Origin: Lentzea guizhouensis | GTDB taxonomy: Bacteria > Actinomycetota > Actinomycetes > Mycobacteriales > Pseudonocardiaceae | Length of the DNA stretch: 64,000 bases | Assembly (NCBI RefSeq): GCF_001701025.1 | Contig: NZ_CP016793.1 | Span: 6,014,001-6,078,000 of the forward strand | Direction: 5' to 3' | Part shown: in pieces, positions 45,177-55,295 of the stretch | Layout: every line of letters starts with the position of its first letter | How positions within the stretch are numbered: position 1 is the stretch's first letter | Position numbers and translations under genes: made by a program | The notes under the pieces: generated by a model | What the model was told of the DNA's origin: nothing | Database searches by the model: none | What the model saw: only the letters and a program-made list of their open reading frames with translations

Positions 45177-45659
45177 GTGGAACGAGAGATCGCCGTCGAG
45201 CCGGGGGTGCGCCTCCCGGACATGGCACCCGGCGAGGTGTGGGTGGTCGGCGCGGTGGTCCTCGACCCGGCAGGACGCGCGTTCGCCCAGTTCCGCGGTG
45301 CCCGGCGGCGGTTGTTCCCCAGCACGTGGGACATCGTCGGCGGTCACGTGGAACCCGGCGAGACCGTGCTGGGGGCCTTGCACCGGGAGATCGCCGAGGA
45401 GACGGGCTGGACGTTGCGCCGCGTGGTCCGCGACCTGGGCGTCAGCCGGTGGGACGCGGGCGACGGCGCCGTCCGGCACGGGGCCGACTTCGTGGTGGAG
45501 GTCGACGGCGACCTGAGCCGGCCGGAGCTGGAGTGGGACAAGCACCCGCGCTTCGCCTGGGTCGGTCCCGCCGACCTGCCGCTGCTGCTGGAGAACCGCG
45601 CGCCCGGCGACACGGCGATCCACGACGTCGTCGCCAAGGCGCTGGGAAGCTCCGGTTGA
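45177..45659 (+). CDS. NUDIX hydrolase
   Basis: A 160-residue enzyme with a complete Nudix box, GGHVEPGETVLGALHREIAEETGW (GX5EX7REUXEEXGU). These hydrolyse nucleoside diphosphates linked to another moiety with Mg or Mn. It starts at GTG 45177, six bases after GACGAT, so the transcript may be leaderless. Substrate unknown. Confidence 0.88.
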   Translation: MEREIAVEPGVRLPDMAPGEVWVVGAVVLDPAGRAFAQFRGARRRLFPSTWDIVGGHVEPGETVLGALHREIAEETGWTLRRVVRDLGVSRWDAGDGAVRHGADFVVEVDGDLSRPELEWDKHPRFAWVGPADLPLLLENRAPGDTAIHDVVAKALGSSG

Positions 45660-45687
45660 TCGAGCCGGGGCGATCTACGATCGTTTC

Positions 45688-46251
45688 GTGCTGACTGCCG
45701 CGCTTGTGGTCGACGAGCTGCGCTCCCACGCCTCGGACGCCGAGCGGACGAGGATCCGCGGTCGGTACTCGAGCGACGCACCCGGTGATCGGCGTGCGGA
45801 TGGGCACGGTGTTCGAGATCGCGAAGACGGCCACGGCGATGCCGCTCGCTCGCCACGACCGCATCGACTCGTGGGACATGGTCGACCGCGCCGCACCCCA
45901 CGTCGTGGGCCGCTACCTGCTCGACAAGCCGCGCGATCCGCTGTTCGAGCTCGGCAGGTCCGCCAACGTGTACGAACGCCGGACCTCGATCACCGCACCG
46001 CTCTACTGGGCGCGGTATGGCCAACCGGCACAGCTCGCCGACCTGTTCGCGCTGGCCGAGCAGTTGGTGCCTGATGGGGACGAGCTGGTGTCGAAGCCGG
46101 TCGGGATCGCGTTGAAGCACGCGGGAACGCTCGATCAGGACGCGCTGCTGTCCTTTTGGACGCGCATGCCGGGCGGATGCGGAGGCCGGCGCTCCGGTAT
46201 GCCGTGGAGAAGCTGCCGGCGGTGGTGCGGGAGCGGTACTTGCGGCGATAG
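45688..46251 (+). pseudogene. DNA alkylation repair (AlkD-like) pseudogene
   Basis: Three frames hold one AlkD/HEAT-like gene. The N-terminus is LTAALVVDELRSHASDAERTRIRGRY (GTG 45688). A shift at about 45780 then gives VIGVRMGTVFEIAKTATAMPL. After a deletion of roughly 60-70 residues comes RHDRIDSWDMVDRAAPHVVGRYLLDKPRDPLFEL. A further shift near 46180 gives RPALRYAVEKLPAVVRERYLRR to TAG at 46249-46251. The internal deletion means this is genuine decay. A leaderless-type -10 (TACGAT, 45676-45681) is kept. Confidence 0.75.
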
Positions 46252-46651
46252 GCCGAGATCCCGAAGCTCAGGCGTGACTGGGCAAGGGGTTCGTGCGCGA
46301 TGCCCACCCAATCGGGTGATCCATGACCTTGGCGGGTGAGCGTGATGCGCCGAGGACGGAGGAAGCTGGTTGCCACTACAGCAACCACGTGCTTGCTGGC
46401 GCGGCCAAGTCAGCTGCCCGGAGATGAGCTGTCGGTCTCTCTTGATTCGAGCTATTGCTTGGTTGTGTGTTGCTCTAGCCCTGGTGTCCAGGAAAATCGG
46501 GCGGCCTTGTTTGGAGAGAGAACATCAGCTCCGGCACGCAGTGCCCGTCTCCCGAAGTCCGGCGGTTCCAAGGTATGGTGCCTGTAGAGTTGTCTACAGG
46601 TGATCCGTCACCTGACCTGCGGAACTCGGAGCGAGAGGATGTGGTGTAGCT
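46252..46651. other. Intergenic stretch of lower GC; no gene assigned
   Basis: About 400 bases between the AlkD remnant and the Panacea gene. Short open frames exist but none has convincing coding character. The last 70 bases hold the palindrome at 46581-46600 and the presumed promoter of the toxin-antitoxin pair. Base composition is less GC-rich than the neighbours, consistent with acquired DNA. Confidence 0.45.
46581..46600. promoter_or_regulatory. Palindrome upstream of the Panacea/Fic operon
   Basis: CCTGTAGA-GTTG-TCTACAGG, perfect 8-base arms, 52 bases upstream of the antitoxin start. Its position suits an autoregulatory operator of a toxin-antitoxin operon. Confidence 0.55.
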
Positions 46652-47242
46652 GTGGCTGATGTTCACGATGTGGCGGCTGCACTGCTGACCGAGACCGGGC
46701 CAGTGACGACCATGAAGCTTCAGAAACTGGTCTACTACTCGCAGGCGTGGCATCTCGTCTTTCATGGCGAGCCTCTGTTCGACGATCTAGTCGAGGCGTG
46801 GCCGCAAGGTCCGGTCACGCGGTCGTTGTACGACAAGCACCGTCGGCAGCGTCAGGTCGCGAGCTGGCCCAGTGGGGACTCCTCAGCGCTGACCGCTGCG
46901 GAGAGCCAGACGGTGAGCTGGGTGCTGGCCAAGTACGGTGCGTTCTCCGCGGAGTCGCTGTCGCAGATGACGCACATGGAGGCACCCTGGAGGATTGCCA
47001 GGGGTCTTCACGGTCCGGACGAGCGGTCCTCCACGCCGATTGATCGACAACAGATGAAGCACTTCTACGCCCGTCAGCGCGCGGCGGTCGATGTTGCGGT
47101 CTCGCAGGCCGCAGCGAGCGCAGCGATCGAGGGCATCGAGCTGGACGACGAGTGGCAGCAGACTCTGCGCTCCGTCGCGAGCGGCACCTTGTCGGCTGAT
47201 GAAGCGGTCGCAGAAGAAATTCGGCGGGCCACTCGCTCGTGA
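46652..47242 (+). CDS. Panacea-domain (DUF4065, SocA-like) antitoxin
   Basis: A 196-residue protein with the DUF4065/Panacea pattern: VAAALLTETGPVTTMKLQKLVYYSQAWHLVFHGEPLFDDLVEAWPQGPV, then FSAESLSQMTHMEAPWRIARG. Panacea proteins are known antitoxins for many unrelated toxins, including Fic proteins. It starts at GTG 46652. Its stop overlaps the GTG of the Fic gene by four bases (GTGA). It appears intact although the toxin is not. Confidence 0.85.
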   Translation: MADVHDVAAALLTETGPVTTMKLQKLVYYSQAWHLVFHGEPLFDDLVEAWPQGPVTRSLYDKHRRQRQVASWPSGDSSALTAAESQTVSWVLAKYGAFSAESLSQMTHMEAPWRIARGLHGPDERSSTPIDRQQMKHFYARQRAAVDVAVSQAAASAAIEGIELDDEWQQTLRSVASGTLSADEAVAEEIRRATRS

Positions 47243-47737
47243 CCGACCCGTACCTGATTCCGGGCACACAATGCCTCGCAAACAAAATCGGAATCGATGA
47301 TCCCTCGAAGCTTCGCGATGTCGAGTCGCGGCTTGTGAGTATCCGGGATGTGCAGCTCGCGCGCGAGACGTTGCCCGGCGAATACAACTTGACGCATCTG
47401 CAGTCCTTTCACCGAGCGTTGTTCCGCGATGTTTACGACTGGGCCGGTGAGATCCGGACTGTCAACATCGGCAAAGGTCGATCGATGTTTGCGGCGTGGC
47501 AATTTGGAGCGGCTTTCCCACTGCTACGGGGAACTGAACGTATGCCATCCGTTCAGGGAAGGCAACGGACGTACTCTGCGCGCATTTCTGCGGCAACTGT
47601 CGGCCGCGGCGGGCTGGAGACTGGATTGGTCTGCGCTTGACCAAGCTGGCAACGTTGCCGCGTCCGAGAGGGCGCTGCTGGCGGTAGACTTCCAGCTGAT
47701 GCGGCAGGTGCTGGAGCCTGTAGTAGTGCGCATGTAG
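47239..47737 (+). pseudogene. Fic/Doc-family toxin, inactivated by deletion and frameshift
   Basis: The N-terminus (PGTQCLANKIGIDDPSKLRDVESRLVSIRDVQL and LQSFHRALFRDVYDWAGEIRTVNIGKGRSMFAAWQF) is in one frame. The catalytic core LERLSHCYGELNVCHPFREGNGRTLRAFLRQL, with the Fic motif HPFREGNGR, lies in another frame. About 30 residues normally between QF and LERL are missing. Fic enzymes AMPylate target proteins; this reading would stop at about residue 133 without the active site. The deletion argues for real inactivation rather than a base error. The second frame ends at 47737. Confidence 0.78.
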
Positions 47738-47885
47738 ACCTGCGCAGTGCCGAGGCTCACCAGTGGAACGGCCACGCTGGAAAGCAGCGCTGAGTGATGC
47801 CACCCGAGTGGTAACCCTGTCCGGAACCAGCCAATCGGGGTGGACAACGTTGACAGCGCCCCCGTTCTCCGGAAAGTTCCGATCT

Positions 47886-50800
47886 GTGCGCTGTAGCAGA
47901 GTGGTGGTGATGGCGGCCGCGCTCGTGCTCGCGGCCCCGCTGGTCGCGTCCGCACAACCGGCTGCGGCACCACCGCCGCTGGTCGCGGACCCGACCGGGT
48001 ACGTGGACACGTTGATCGGTACGGGAAAGGCCAACGCGGCGGTCGGTGAGATCAACAACTTCCCCGGTCCCGCGGCGCCGTTCGGCATGATGCAGTTCTC
48101 GCCGGACACGCTCGGCTCGTATGCCGGTTACCAGTACCACAGCGAAAAGATCCGAGGTTTCAGCCTGACGCACGCCAGTGTCGGGTGCAGTGCGTTCGGC
48201 GATGTGCCGATCTTGCCGGTCACCGGTGAGCTGGGGGAGAAGCCGTGGGACCGGGTCGAGCGGTACGAGCACGGCAGTGAGCGGGGCGAGCCCGGCTACT
48301 ACGCGGTGACGTTGGAGGACTCGAAGGTTCGTGCTGAGCTGACGGCGACGACGCGTACCGGGCTCGCGACGTTCACGTTGCCCGCGGACGGGCATGTGCT
48401 CGTGAAGGGCGGGGCGAGTCTGCCGGGGAACTCCGCGGCCGAGGTGACGATCGAGGACGACACCACGATCACCGGGTCGGCGAGCACCGGCGGGTTCTGC
48501 GGCAAGCCCAACAAGTACACCGTCTACTACGCCATCACCTTCGACCGGCCGTTCACCGCCAAGGGGACCTGGGACGGGACTGCGGTCACGCCGGGCAGTG
48601 GCAGTGTGAAGTCGCCGAAAGCCGGTGCTTACCTGAGCTTCGGCGCCGGGCAGGTGAAGGCCAAGGTGGCGCTGTCGTTCGTCGGTGTGGACGGCGCGAA
48701 GGAGAACCTGGCGCAGGAGATCCCGCATTGGGACGCGGAGCGGGTGCGCGCGGACACCAGGGCGAGGTGGCGCACCGAGCTGAGCAAGATCCGGGTCGCG
48801 GGCACCGACGTCGGTGAGCTGAAGACGTTCTACACGGCGCTTTATCACTCGTTGATGCATCCCAACACGTTCAACGACGTGGACGGCCGCTACATCGGGT
48901 TCGACGACAAGATTCACACACTGCCGGCGGGGCGCACTCAGTACGCCAACTTCTCCGACTGGGACACCTACCGCAGCCTGGCGCCGTTGCACGGGATGCT
49001 GTGGCCGCGCGAGGCCAGTGACATGGCGCAGTCGCTCGTCAACGACGCCGTGCAGGGCGGGTGGTGGCCGCGCTGGCCGTTGGCCAACGACTACACCGGG
49101 CAGATGACGGGCGACAGTTCGGTGCCGCTCATCGCCGCCTTGTACGCGTACGGTGCCAGGGACTTCGACCTGTCCACCGCGCTGAAGTACCTCGTCAAGG
49201 GTGCCACCAGCGTCGACACCACGCCTGGGGCCTACCAGGAACGGCCGGGCATCGCCGAGTACGTCAAGCTCGGCTACCTGCCCAACACCGACGTCGCGCG
49301 CGGTGACCACGCCAGGGTCGGGGCGTCGATCACGCTGGAGTGGTCGGTCGACGACTTCGCCATCGCCCAGCTCGCCAGGGCCGCGGGCGACCACCGGACG
49401 GCCGCCGAGTTCGCGCGGCGCGGGCAGCACTGGCAGAACCTGTTCAACCCGGCCACCCGGCACGTCCAGCCGCGCGACGGCAGCGGCAGGTTCCCCGACG
49501 GTCCCGCGTGGCCGCCGGCGACCGGTGGGTTCGGGCAGGACGGGTTCGACGAGGGCAACGCGGTGCAGTACAGCTGGATGGTGCCGCACAACCCGGCCGG
49601 TCTGATCACCGCGATGGGTGGCCGCGATGCCGCTGCGGCGCGGCTGGACACGTTCACCACCAAGCTCAACGCCGGCCCGTCCGAGCCGTACATGTGGGCG
49701 GGCAACGAGCCGGCGTTCGGGATTCCGTGGCTCTACAACCACACCGGGCGGCCGTGGCGCACGCAGCAGGTGGTCCGGGAGATCATGACCACCCTGTTCA
49801 GCCCCACGCCCGACGGCGAGCCCGGCAACGACGACCTCGGTGCCCAGTCCTCCTGGTACGTGTGGGCGGCGCTGGGGCTCTACCCCGCCACGCCCGGCAC
49901 GTCGGACCTGGCCGTGCACAGCCCGTTGTTCCCGCGGATCGTGCTCGACCTGCCCGGTCGCGACCTGACGATCAACGCGCCCAAGGCTTCTGCGACCGCG
50001 AGGTACGTGCAGGACCTGAACCTCAACGGCCGCGACCACGAACGCACCGGCCTGCCGCGCAGCCTGGTCAGCACCGGTGGTGTCCTCGACTTCGAGCTCG
50101 GTGCGACGCCGGACCGTTCGTGGGCCGCCGACCCCGACGAGGCCCCACCGTCCTATCGCGACGGTGAGCACGACTTCCTGGCCAGTGCGGACACGATGAT
50201 CACCGTCCAGCCGGGTGGTTCCGCCGAGCTGACCGTGTCCGCCCTGCGGCTGGCGGGCCGGGACCGCAGTCTCACGGTCACCAGCGCTCCGCCCGCCGGC
50301 ATCACCGTCAGCGGCCCGCAGCGGTTCCGGCTGGACGACGGGGTGGCGCGGTTCCAGGTGAGCGCCACGGCTCCCGAGGGGTACTACGACATCCCGCTGA
50401 CCATCACCGGTGATCGTCGTACCGTCACCCACACGGTCACCGTGCTCGTCGCTCCGGAAGGCAGTCTCGTCACCCGTTACAACAACACCGGGATCTCCGA
50501 CGACAACGACAAGTCGCAGGCGAACCTCGACGGCGCCGCCAACAGCTACTCGCGGCAGGCGCTCGCCGAGGCGGGGCTGACCGGTGGGCGGGAGGTCGAG
50601 GTGGCCGGGACCAGGTTCACCTGGCCCGCGGCGCCGGCCGGGCGACCCGACAACGTGGCTGCGGACGGGCAGACCGTGGCCTTGTCCGGGCAGGCCACCC
50701 GGCTGGTGTTCGTGGGGGCTGCCAGCAACGGGGACCACCGCGCAACGGCGACCGTGACGTTCACCGACGGCACCACGGCCGAGGCGGACATGTCGTTCGG

Positions 50801-51017
50801 CGACTGGGTCCTGCCCGGCGGGAGTGCTGCTGATCCGGTGTTCGGCAACACGGTGGTGGTGCACCCGCGGTACCGCAACGTGCGGTCGGGCGGGGCCGGG
50901 CCGGCGTTCGTCTTCGCGACCGCGCCGTTCGACGCGCCCGCCGGCAAGACGATCGCCGGCGTGACCTTGGCGAAGGACAAGCAGATCCACGTGTTCGCGA
51001 TCGGTACCAACGGGTGA
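47886..51017 (+). CDS. Secreted GH92 alpha-mannosidase with C-terminal beta domains
   Basis: About 1,043 residues from GTG 47886, chosen for the signal peptide (RVVVMAAALVLAAPLVASAQPA); an upstream in-frame GTG at 47763 would hide it. Residues about 35-750 are GH92: DPTGYVDTLIGTG, PFGMMQFSPDT, HLSLTH-like FSLTHASVGC, NTFNDVDGRYIGFDDK, DYTGQMTGDSSVPLIAALYAYGARDFD and GNEPAFGIPWLYN. GH92 enzymes are Ca-dependent exo-alpha-mannosidases. The C-terminus adds an NEW3-like beta sandwich and another beta module. It probably trims mannose from glycans outside the cell. No transport genes are adjacent. Confidence 0.9.
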   Translation: MRCSRVVVMAAALVLAAPLVASAQPAAAPPPLVADPTGYVDTLIGTGKANAAVGEINNFPGPAAPFGMMQFSPDTLGSYAGYQYHSEKIRGFSLTHASVGCSAFGDVPILPVTGELGEKPWDRVERYEHGSERGEPGYYAVTLEDSKVRAELTATTRTGLATFTLPADGHVLVKGGASLPGNSAAEVTIEDDTTITGSASTGGFCGKPNKYTVYYAITFDRPFTAKGTWDGTAVTPGSGSVKSPKAGAYLSFGAGQVKAKVALSFVGVDGAKENLAQEIPHWDAERVRADTRARWRTELSKIRVAGTDVGELKTFYTALYHSLMHPNTFNDVDGRYIGFDDKIHTLPAGRTQYANFSDWDTYRSLAPLHGMLWPREASDMAQSLVNDAVQGGWWPRWPLANDYTGQMTGDSSVPLIAALYAYGARDFDLSTALKYLVKGATSVDTTPGAYQERPGIAEYVKLGYLPNTDVARGDHARVGASITLEWSVDDFAIAQLARAAGDHRTAAEFARRGQHWQNLFNPATRHVQPRDGSGRFPDGPAWPPATGGFGQDGFDEGNAVQYSWMVPHNPAGLITAMGGRDAAAARLDTFTTKLNAGPSEPYMWAGNEPAFGIPWLYNHTGRPWRTQQVVREIMTTLFSPTPDGEPGNDDLGAQSSWYVWAALGLYPATPGTSDLAVHSPLFPRIVLDLPGRDLTINAPKASATARYVQDLNLNGRDHERTGLPRSLVSTGGVLDFELGATPDRSWAADPDEAPPSYRDGEHDFLASADTMITVQPGGSAELTVSALRLAGRDRSLTVTSAPPAGITVSGPQRFRLDDGVARFQVSATAPEGYYDIPLTITGDRRTVTHTVTVLVAPEGSLVTRYNNTGISDDNDKSQANLDGAANSYSRQALAEAGLTGGREVEVAGTRFTWPAAPAGRPDNVAADGQTVALSGQATRLVFVGAASNGDHRATATVTFTDGTTAEADMSFGDWVLPGGSAADPVFGNTVVVHPRYRNVRSGGAGPAFVFATAPFDAPAGKTIAGVTLAKDKQIHVFAIGTNG

Positions 51018-51038
51018 GCAGGACTGCTTGCCGGTCCT

Positions 51039-51827
51039 CTAGGTCCGGGCGGGCGTCACGTGCATCTCGGCGTCGTTGAGGAGCAACGGCTGCCAGCTCG
51101 TGGCGCCCGTACGGCCGTGACCCGGATCGACCCCGATGAACACCCGTCCGCCGACGCGCACCCTCACGTGCCGTGCGTGCCAGTCGACCGTGGCGCGCTG
51201 ACGAACACGTCCGTCGCAACGCCAGCGTTGCTGGCCGAAGTGCACGACCGTCGAATGGCCGTGGATCTGGCCGAACGGGACGATGCCGGTGAACCGCATC
51301 CACGGTTCGTGCAGCGCGGCACCGGATTCTGCCCACAACGGTCCGGCTTGCGCGTCACGGGCGTGCGCGCCGGTGTGCCAGATGAGGTCGGGGCGTTCGT
51401 TGAGCAGGTCAGCGGCTTGTGCGGCTGATGCCGGCTCGCCGAGCTGGTGCCAGGCGTCGAGGGTGAGGCCCGCGTGGGTGAGCAGGTGGTCGTCGCCGTT
51501 GACCGAGACGGCTGCGGCGACCTGCATGCGGCCGTCGGACCACCAGGCGCGCAACGTGTCGACGCCGGGCTGGGGGAGGGGGTCCGGCCAGAAGACGGTG
51601 GCGCCGGGCAGGTACTGCGACTCGTGGTTGCCCGCGAGTTGCACCCAGCGGCCGGTGGTGATGAGCGGGGCGACGACGTCGAGCACGCCGAGGCTGTCCG
51701 GGCCGCGGTCGACGAGGTCGCCCACCTGGATCACGACCAGGTCGGGTGCGGGGCCGAGGTCCCGCAGCGCCCGGCGCAGCTGGTCCGGATGTCCGCCGAC
51801 GTCGCCGATGACGGCAACCCTGGTCAT
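51039..51827 (-). CDS. Calcineurin-like metallophosphoesterase
   Basis: A 262-residue phosphoesterase. Motifs are VAVIGDVGGH, QVGDLVDRGPDS, LAGNHE, LLTHAGL and a late GQIHGHS, giving the five blocks that bind two metals. It resembles PP1-like or ApaH-like phosphatases. No signal peptide; cytoplasmic. It is convergent with the GH92 gene. Substrate unknown. Confidence 0.88.
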   Translation of the reverse strand: MTRVAVIGDVGGHPDQLRRALRDLGPAPDLVVIQVGDLVDRGPDSLGVLDVVAPLITTGRWVQLAGNHESQYLPGATVFWPDPLPQPGVDTLRAWWSDGRMQVAAAVSVNGDDHLLTHAGLTLDAWHQLGEPASAAQAADLLNERPDLIWHTGAHARDAQAGPLWAESGAALHEPWMRFTGIVPFGQIHGHSTVVHFGQQRWRCDGRVRQRATVDWHARHVRVRVGGRVFIGVDPGHGRTGATSWQPLLLNDAEMHVTPART

Positions 51828-51993
51828 GTCCCCACCTCTCGCGTCACATGCTCACCACACTACGGAAGGGATGGCGGTGGTGATCGGAGGCGGTCGAGGG
51901 CACGGCCTGGCCGGAAGTGGCGTTGCCGGATGGAGGCGGGCACGCGGTGGGCGTGCGGTGTGACCACCCACCGGGTGCTCCTCGGACAGGGGA

Positions 51994-52407
51994 CTAGAAC
52001 TGGATCCGCCAGCCCTGCACGGTGATGCTCGCCCGGTCCAGCGCCGTGTGGAGGTCGACGTTGAGCTGGACCGCGTTGCCGTACCAGCGTTGCACGGCCG
52101 AGGAGGGGCGGTCGAAGTAGACGTGGCCGTCGGTCCCGCTCCCGCTCTCGCTGAGGTCCACCGCGAAGGTGAAGTACGTGTCCGCGATGTTGCCCGCGGT
52201 CACGGTCAGGCCGGTCCGGTCGATGCGGCTCAGGTAGATGGACGCCATCACCCCCGGCTCACCGACCTCCGCGACGGCGGTGGAGAGCTGGTCCCGCACG
52301 CCCGCGTACACGACGCCGAGCACCTGCTCCACCTGGTACGGCGTGTGGAAACGGCCGACGGTCGCGGTCTTCGGGGTCTTGGTGGCGCGTTTGCCGAACA
52401 GGCCCAT
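51994..52407 (-). CDS. Hypothetical small protein
   Basis: 137 residues from ATG 52407, preceded by GGGAAG. The sequence (GRFHTPYQVEQVLGVVYAGVRDQLSTAVAEVGEPGVMASIYLSRIDRTGLTVTAGN) is soluble and beta-rich, with no family I recognise. It lies downstream of a sensor kinase gene on the same strand with an 86-base gap. Confidence 0.6.
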   Translation of the reverse strand: MGLFGKRATKTPKTATVGRFHTPYQVEQVLGVVYAGVRDQLSTAVAEVGEPGVMASIYLSRIDRTGLTVTAGNIADTYFTFAVDLSESGSGTDGHVYFDRPSSAVQRWYGNAVQLNVDLHTALDRASITVQGWRIQF

Positions 52408-52493
52408 CGCCGTCACTTCCCTTTCAGCGGGGTCGGTGTGTGACCATCGTGGCAACGCGGCAGCGGCCCGGTCTGTACCCGAAATCCGGTACG

Positions 52494-54646
52494 TCAGAGG
52501 ATGAGCTCGACGATCGTCGCCTCGGTGTCGTCCTCGACGGCGAGACCGGGGCCGGGCAACGAGGTGCGGAGCCGGTCCGCGCGGGCAGGGTCACCGGGGA
52601 CCGCGACCAACGACACCAGCACGCCCGTCCGCCGGCGGTAGAGGCTGAGGTTCAGCTGGGCGGGCAGCACGGTCAGGGCGGCGCGGAGCAGGGCGTTCAC
52701 CTGTCCTGGAACGGTGATGGTGTCGGTGTCGGCGTAGAGGTCGATCACGCAGCCGGACGCCCGTGCCCCGGCGATGACCGTTTTCGTTGCCGTGTCGAGG
52801 ACTCCGGGCAGGTGCAGCTCGTCGCGGCTCACCTGTTCGAGCTCGCGGGCGCGGGAGGTGGTGGCCGGGTCGTGCACCGGCAGGGTGCCGTCGGCGACGG
52901 CGTCCAGGAACGGCACGAAGTCGGCGGCCAGCGCCTCCGCGCGTTCCGTGCGCAGCGCTTCCGCGGCCGCTCGGCGGGCCTGGAGTGCCTGCACGGCAAC
53001 CCGTTCGGTTCGCGACCGGTGGACGACACGGCCGTACTTCCGTGCTGTGACAGCGACAACGGCGCCCATCGCCGCGCCGAAGACCGGTGCCAGGAACACG
53101 GGGACCAGGGTGGGAAGCGGTTGCGGGTCGAGGACCGAGACCTGGATCAGCACCACCACCGACGCGGCTTCCAGCAGGCAGAACAGGAACACCTGCCACA
53201 CCGGGACCATGACCGCGAGCACCATCAACGCGGTGCCCGCCGCACCGACCGGCCACGACTCGTACCCGCTGAGGCTGTCCGCCGGCATCAGCACCAACCC
53301 GATCCAGGTGAAGGCGAACAACCCGCCCAGCACCGCGACTCCCCGTCCCGCCGGCAACGCCCGGTCCGCGCGCGCCAGCAGCGCCACCGTCACGAGCACC
53401 ATCACCAGCCCCCACCACACCAGTCGCGGGTCGTGGACGTTCAACCCGGCGGCGATCGCGTTGCCCACCAGGTACGACACGACGACACCGAGCAGCGGGC
53501 GGCGGATGTCGCCGACGGCCAGGGCCAGCAGGTCCGGTGGGGCCGCCGAGGCCGGCGTCCAGCGCAGCGTCACCGTGGTCCCGGTGCCCGCGGCACCCGT
53601 GACCGTGGCCGTGCCGCCCACCTCGGCGACCCGTTGTGCGATCGACCGCCGCAGACCCGTCGCTCCAGGCCTGGTCCGCCGGACCGGGCCCACGCCGTTG
53701 TCGCTCACCGACACCGCGAACCCGCGCGACGACGACGTCAGCTCCACCACCGCACGGGACGCCCGCGCGTGGTCGTCGACGTTGCGCAAGGCCTCTTCGA
53801 CGGCGAGCGCCACCGCCTGCGCCACCTCGGCCGGCGGAGACGGCCCGGCGAGGTCGAGGTCGACGGGCGTCCGCGCGACGGGCCGCCCGCCGCAGCACCG
53901 GGCCCACCTCGACCAGGTCCACTCCCGGCGCCGGCGGTTCCGCGCGCAACGCGCGGCTCCCCTGGCCGCGGCGCGCCTGATCTCCTCCCCGGTGGCCAAC
54001 GCGGCGGCCACGGCGTGCAAAGCGGCCGTGACGTGGTCGTGCAGCAGCCGTTGGAACTCGGAGTGCGCCTTCCACCGGCTGGCCGCGACGACCTCCTGTG
54101 CCCGCAGGTCGTCGAGTTCGCGTTGCGCGTCCTCCGCGGCGCTCGCGGCCCGGCGCAACGCCGGGAACGCGGCACTGGCGGCACCGACCGCCGACAACAC
54201 CGGCCACAGCTCGCCGAGCGCGAGCCACCCGCCGGACGGGACCGCACCGGCGAGGTAGGCGGCGACGGCGGCAGGACCGTGCCGACGACCGCGGGAGCGG
54301 GGACCACGTTCGCGGCCAGCACGGCGAGCACCACGATGAACTGGATGCGCGTGGCGGGAGGGACGACCGTGATGCCGGCGAACGCCAGCGCGCCGAGCAC
54401 CGCGGTCGTGATGACGCAGGTGCGCACCGCGTCGGCGGGCCGCAGCCGGGTGCGCCAGCCCCGCACGCACACCACGGCCCAGTCGGCCAGCTGCACGGCG
54501 CTGGTGGCGACCACGACCGGGAGGTGCAGCTCCGGCGTGCCGGCCAGCGTCCAGCACCAGGCGAGCGCGAACAGCACCACCAGCGCGACGAACGCGCGTT
54601 GCAGCGCGCGTTCCACGCTGCGGCGGTGGCCGCGGGCCTCAGCCAC
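52494..54646 (-). pseudogene. NarL-type sensor histidine kinase, broken by several frame changes
   Basis: GTG 54646 starts a membrane segment region (ALQRAFVALVVLFALAWCW and more). At about 54266-54276 the frame changes by one lost base. The HisKA_3-like region follows (RWKAHSEFQRLLHDHVTAALHAVAAAL with the phospho-His). Around 53880-53960 a short segment (EPPAPGVDLVEVGPVLRRAA) is in a third frame. The HATPase part EALRNVDDHARA and VSDNGVGP is then intact, followed by a second set of membrane segments and a C-terminal cytoplasmic domain. Clustered indels in very GC-rich DNA could be consensus errors or decay. It overlaps the response regulator gene by eight bases. Confidence 0.72.
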
Positions 54647-55295
54647 GCGGTTCCGGACCGAGCTCGATGTGCCCGTCCACCAACGCGTGCGCGGCCAGCT
54701 CGGTGGAGGTCAACCCGGTGACACCGGCTCGCACGTAGCTGTCGGCGATCCTGCGCAGGTGCGAGGGCACGGTCTCCGGGCTGATGTCGAGCCTGCGGGC
54801 GATCACCTTGTGCGGCACGCCGCGCGCGACCAGGGTCAGCACCTCGCGTTGGCGCGGAGTCAGGCGGACCTGCGCACGCGGGTCGTTCACCACGGCGTAC
54901 GCCATCGCACTGGACACGGTGAACTCGCCGGCCCTCGCCGCGAGCACCGCCTCCACCAGCCGTTGCTCGGAGTCGCCCTTGAGCACGACGCCGAGCGCTC
55001 CGGCGGTGACGGCCCGGGAGACGACCGCGGGCCGGGTGTCCTGCGTGTGCACGACCACCCGCGGACCCGCCTCCCGGATGCGCCGCACGTTCGTGGCGAC
55101 GTCGGGCTCGTCGGGCAGCACCAGGTCCAGCAGGACGACGTCGGCGTGGCGCCCCGGCCCGTCGAGCAACGCCCGCACGCTGGTCTCGACCGCACCGAGC
55201 TCGATGCGACCCCCGGACGCGGCCAGCAGGTGGGTGATCCCCAGCAGGACGATCCGGTGGTCGTCCACCGCCGCGACGAGGCACCGGTCTTCCAC
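54639..55295 (-). CDS. NarL/LuxR-family response regulator
   Basis: 218 residues from GTG 55295 after TAGGGA. The receiver domain has AVDDHR, VVLLDLVLPDEP (phospho-Asp) and a KGDS near its end. The C-terminal LuxR HTH is LTPRQREVLTLVARGVPHKVIARRLDISPETVPSHLRRIADSYVRAG. It pairs with the kinase encoded just after it. Targets unknown. Confidence 0.9.
   Translation of the reverse strand: MEDRCLVAAVDDHRIVLLGITHLLAASGGRIELGAVETSVRALLDGPGRHADVVLLDLVLPDEPDVATNVRRIREAGPRVVVHTQDTRPAVVSRAVTAGALGVVLKGDSEQRLVEAVLAARAGEFTVSSAMAYAVVNDPRAQVRLTPRQREVLTLVARGVPHKVIARRLDISPETVPSHLRRIADSYVRAGVTGLTSTELAAHALVDGHIELGPEPRG

Noticed and set aside
46336..46587. An 83-codon plus-strand open frame in the low-GC gap
   Set aside because: No ribosome site, no recognisable domain and no coding-like third-position GC; probably chance.
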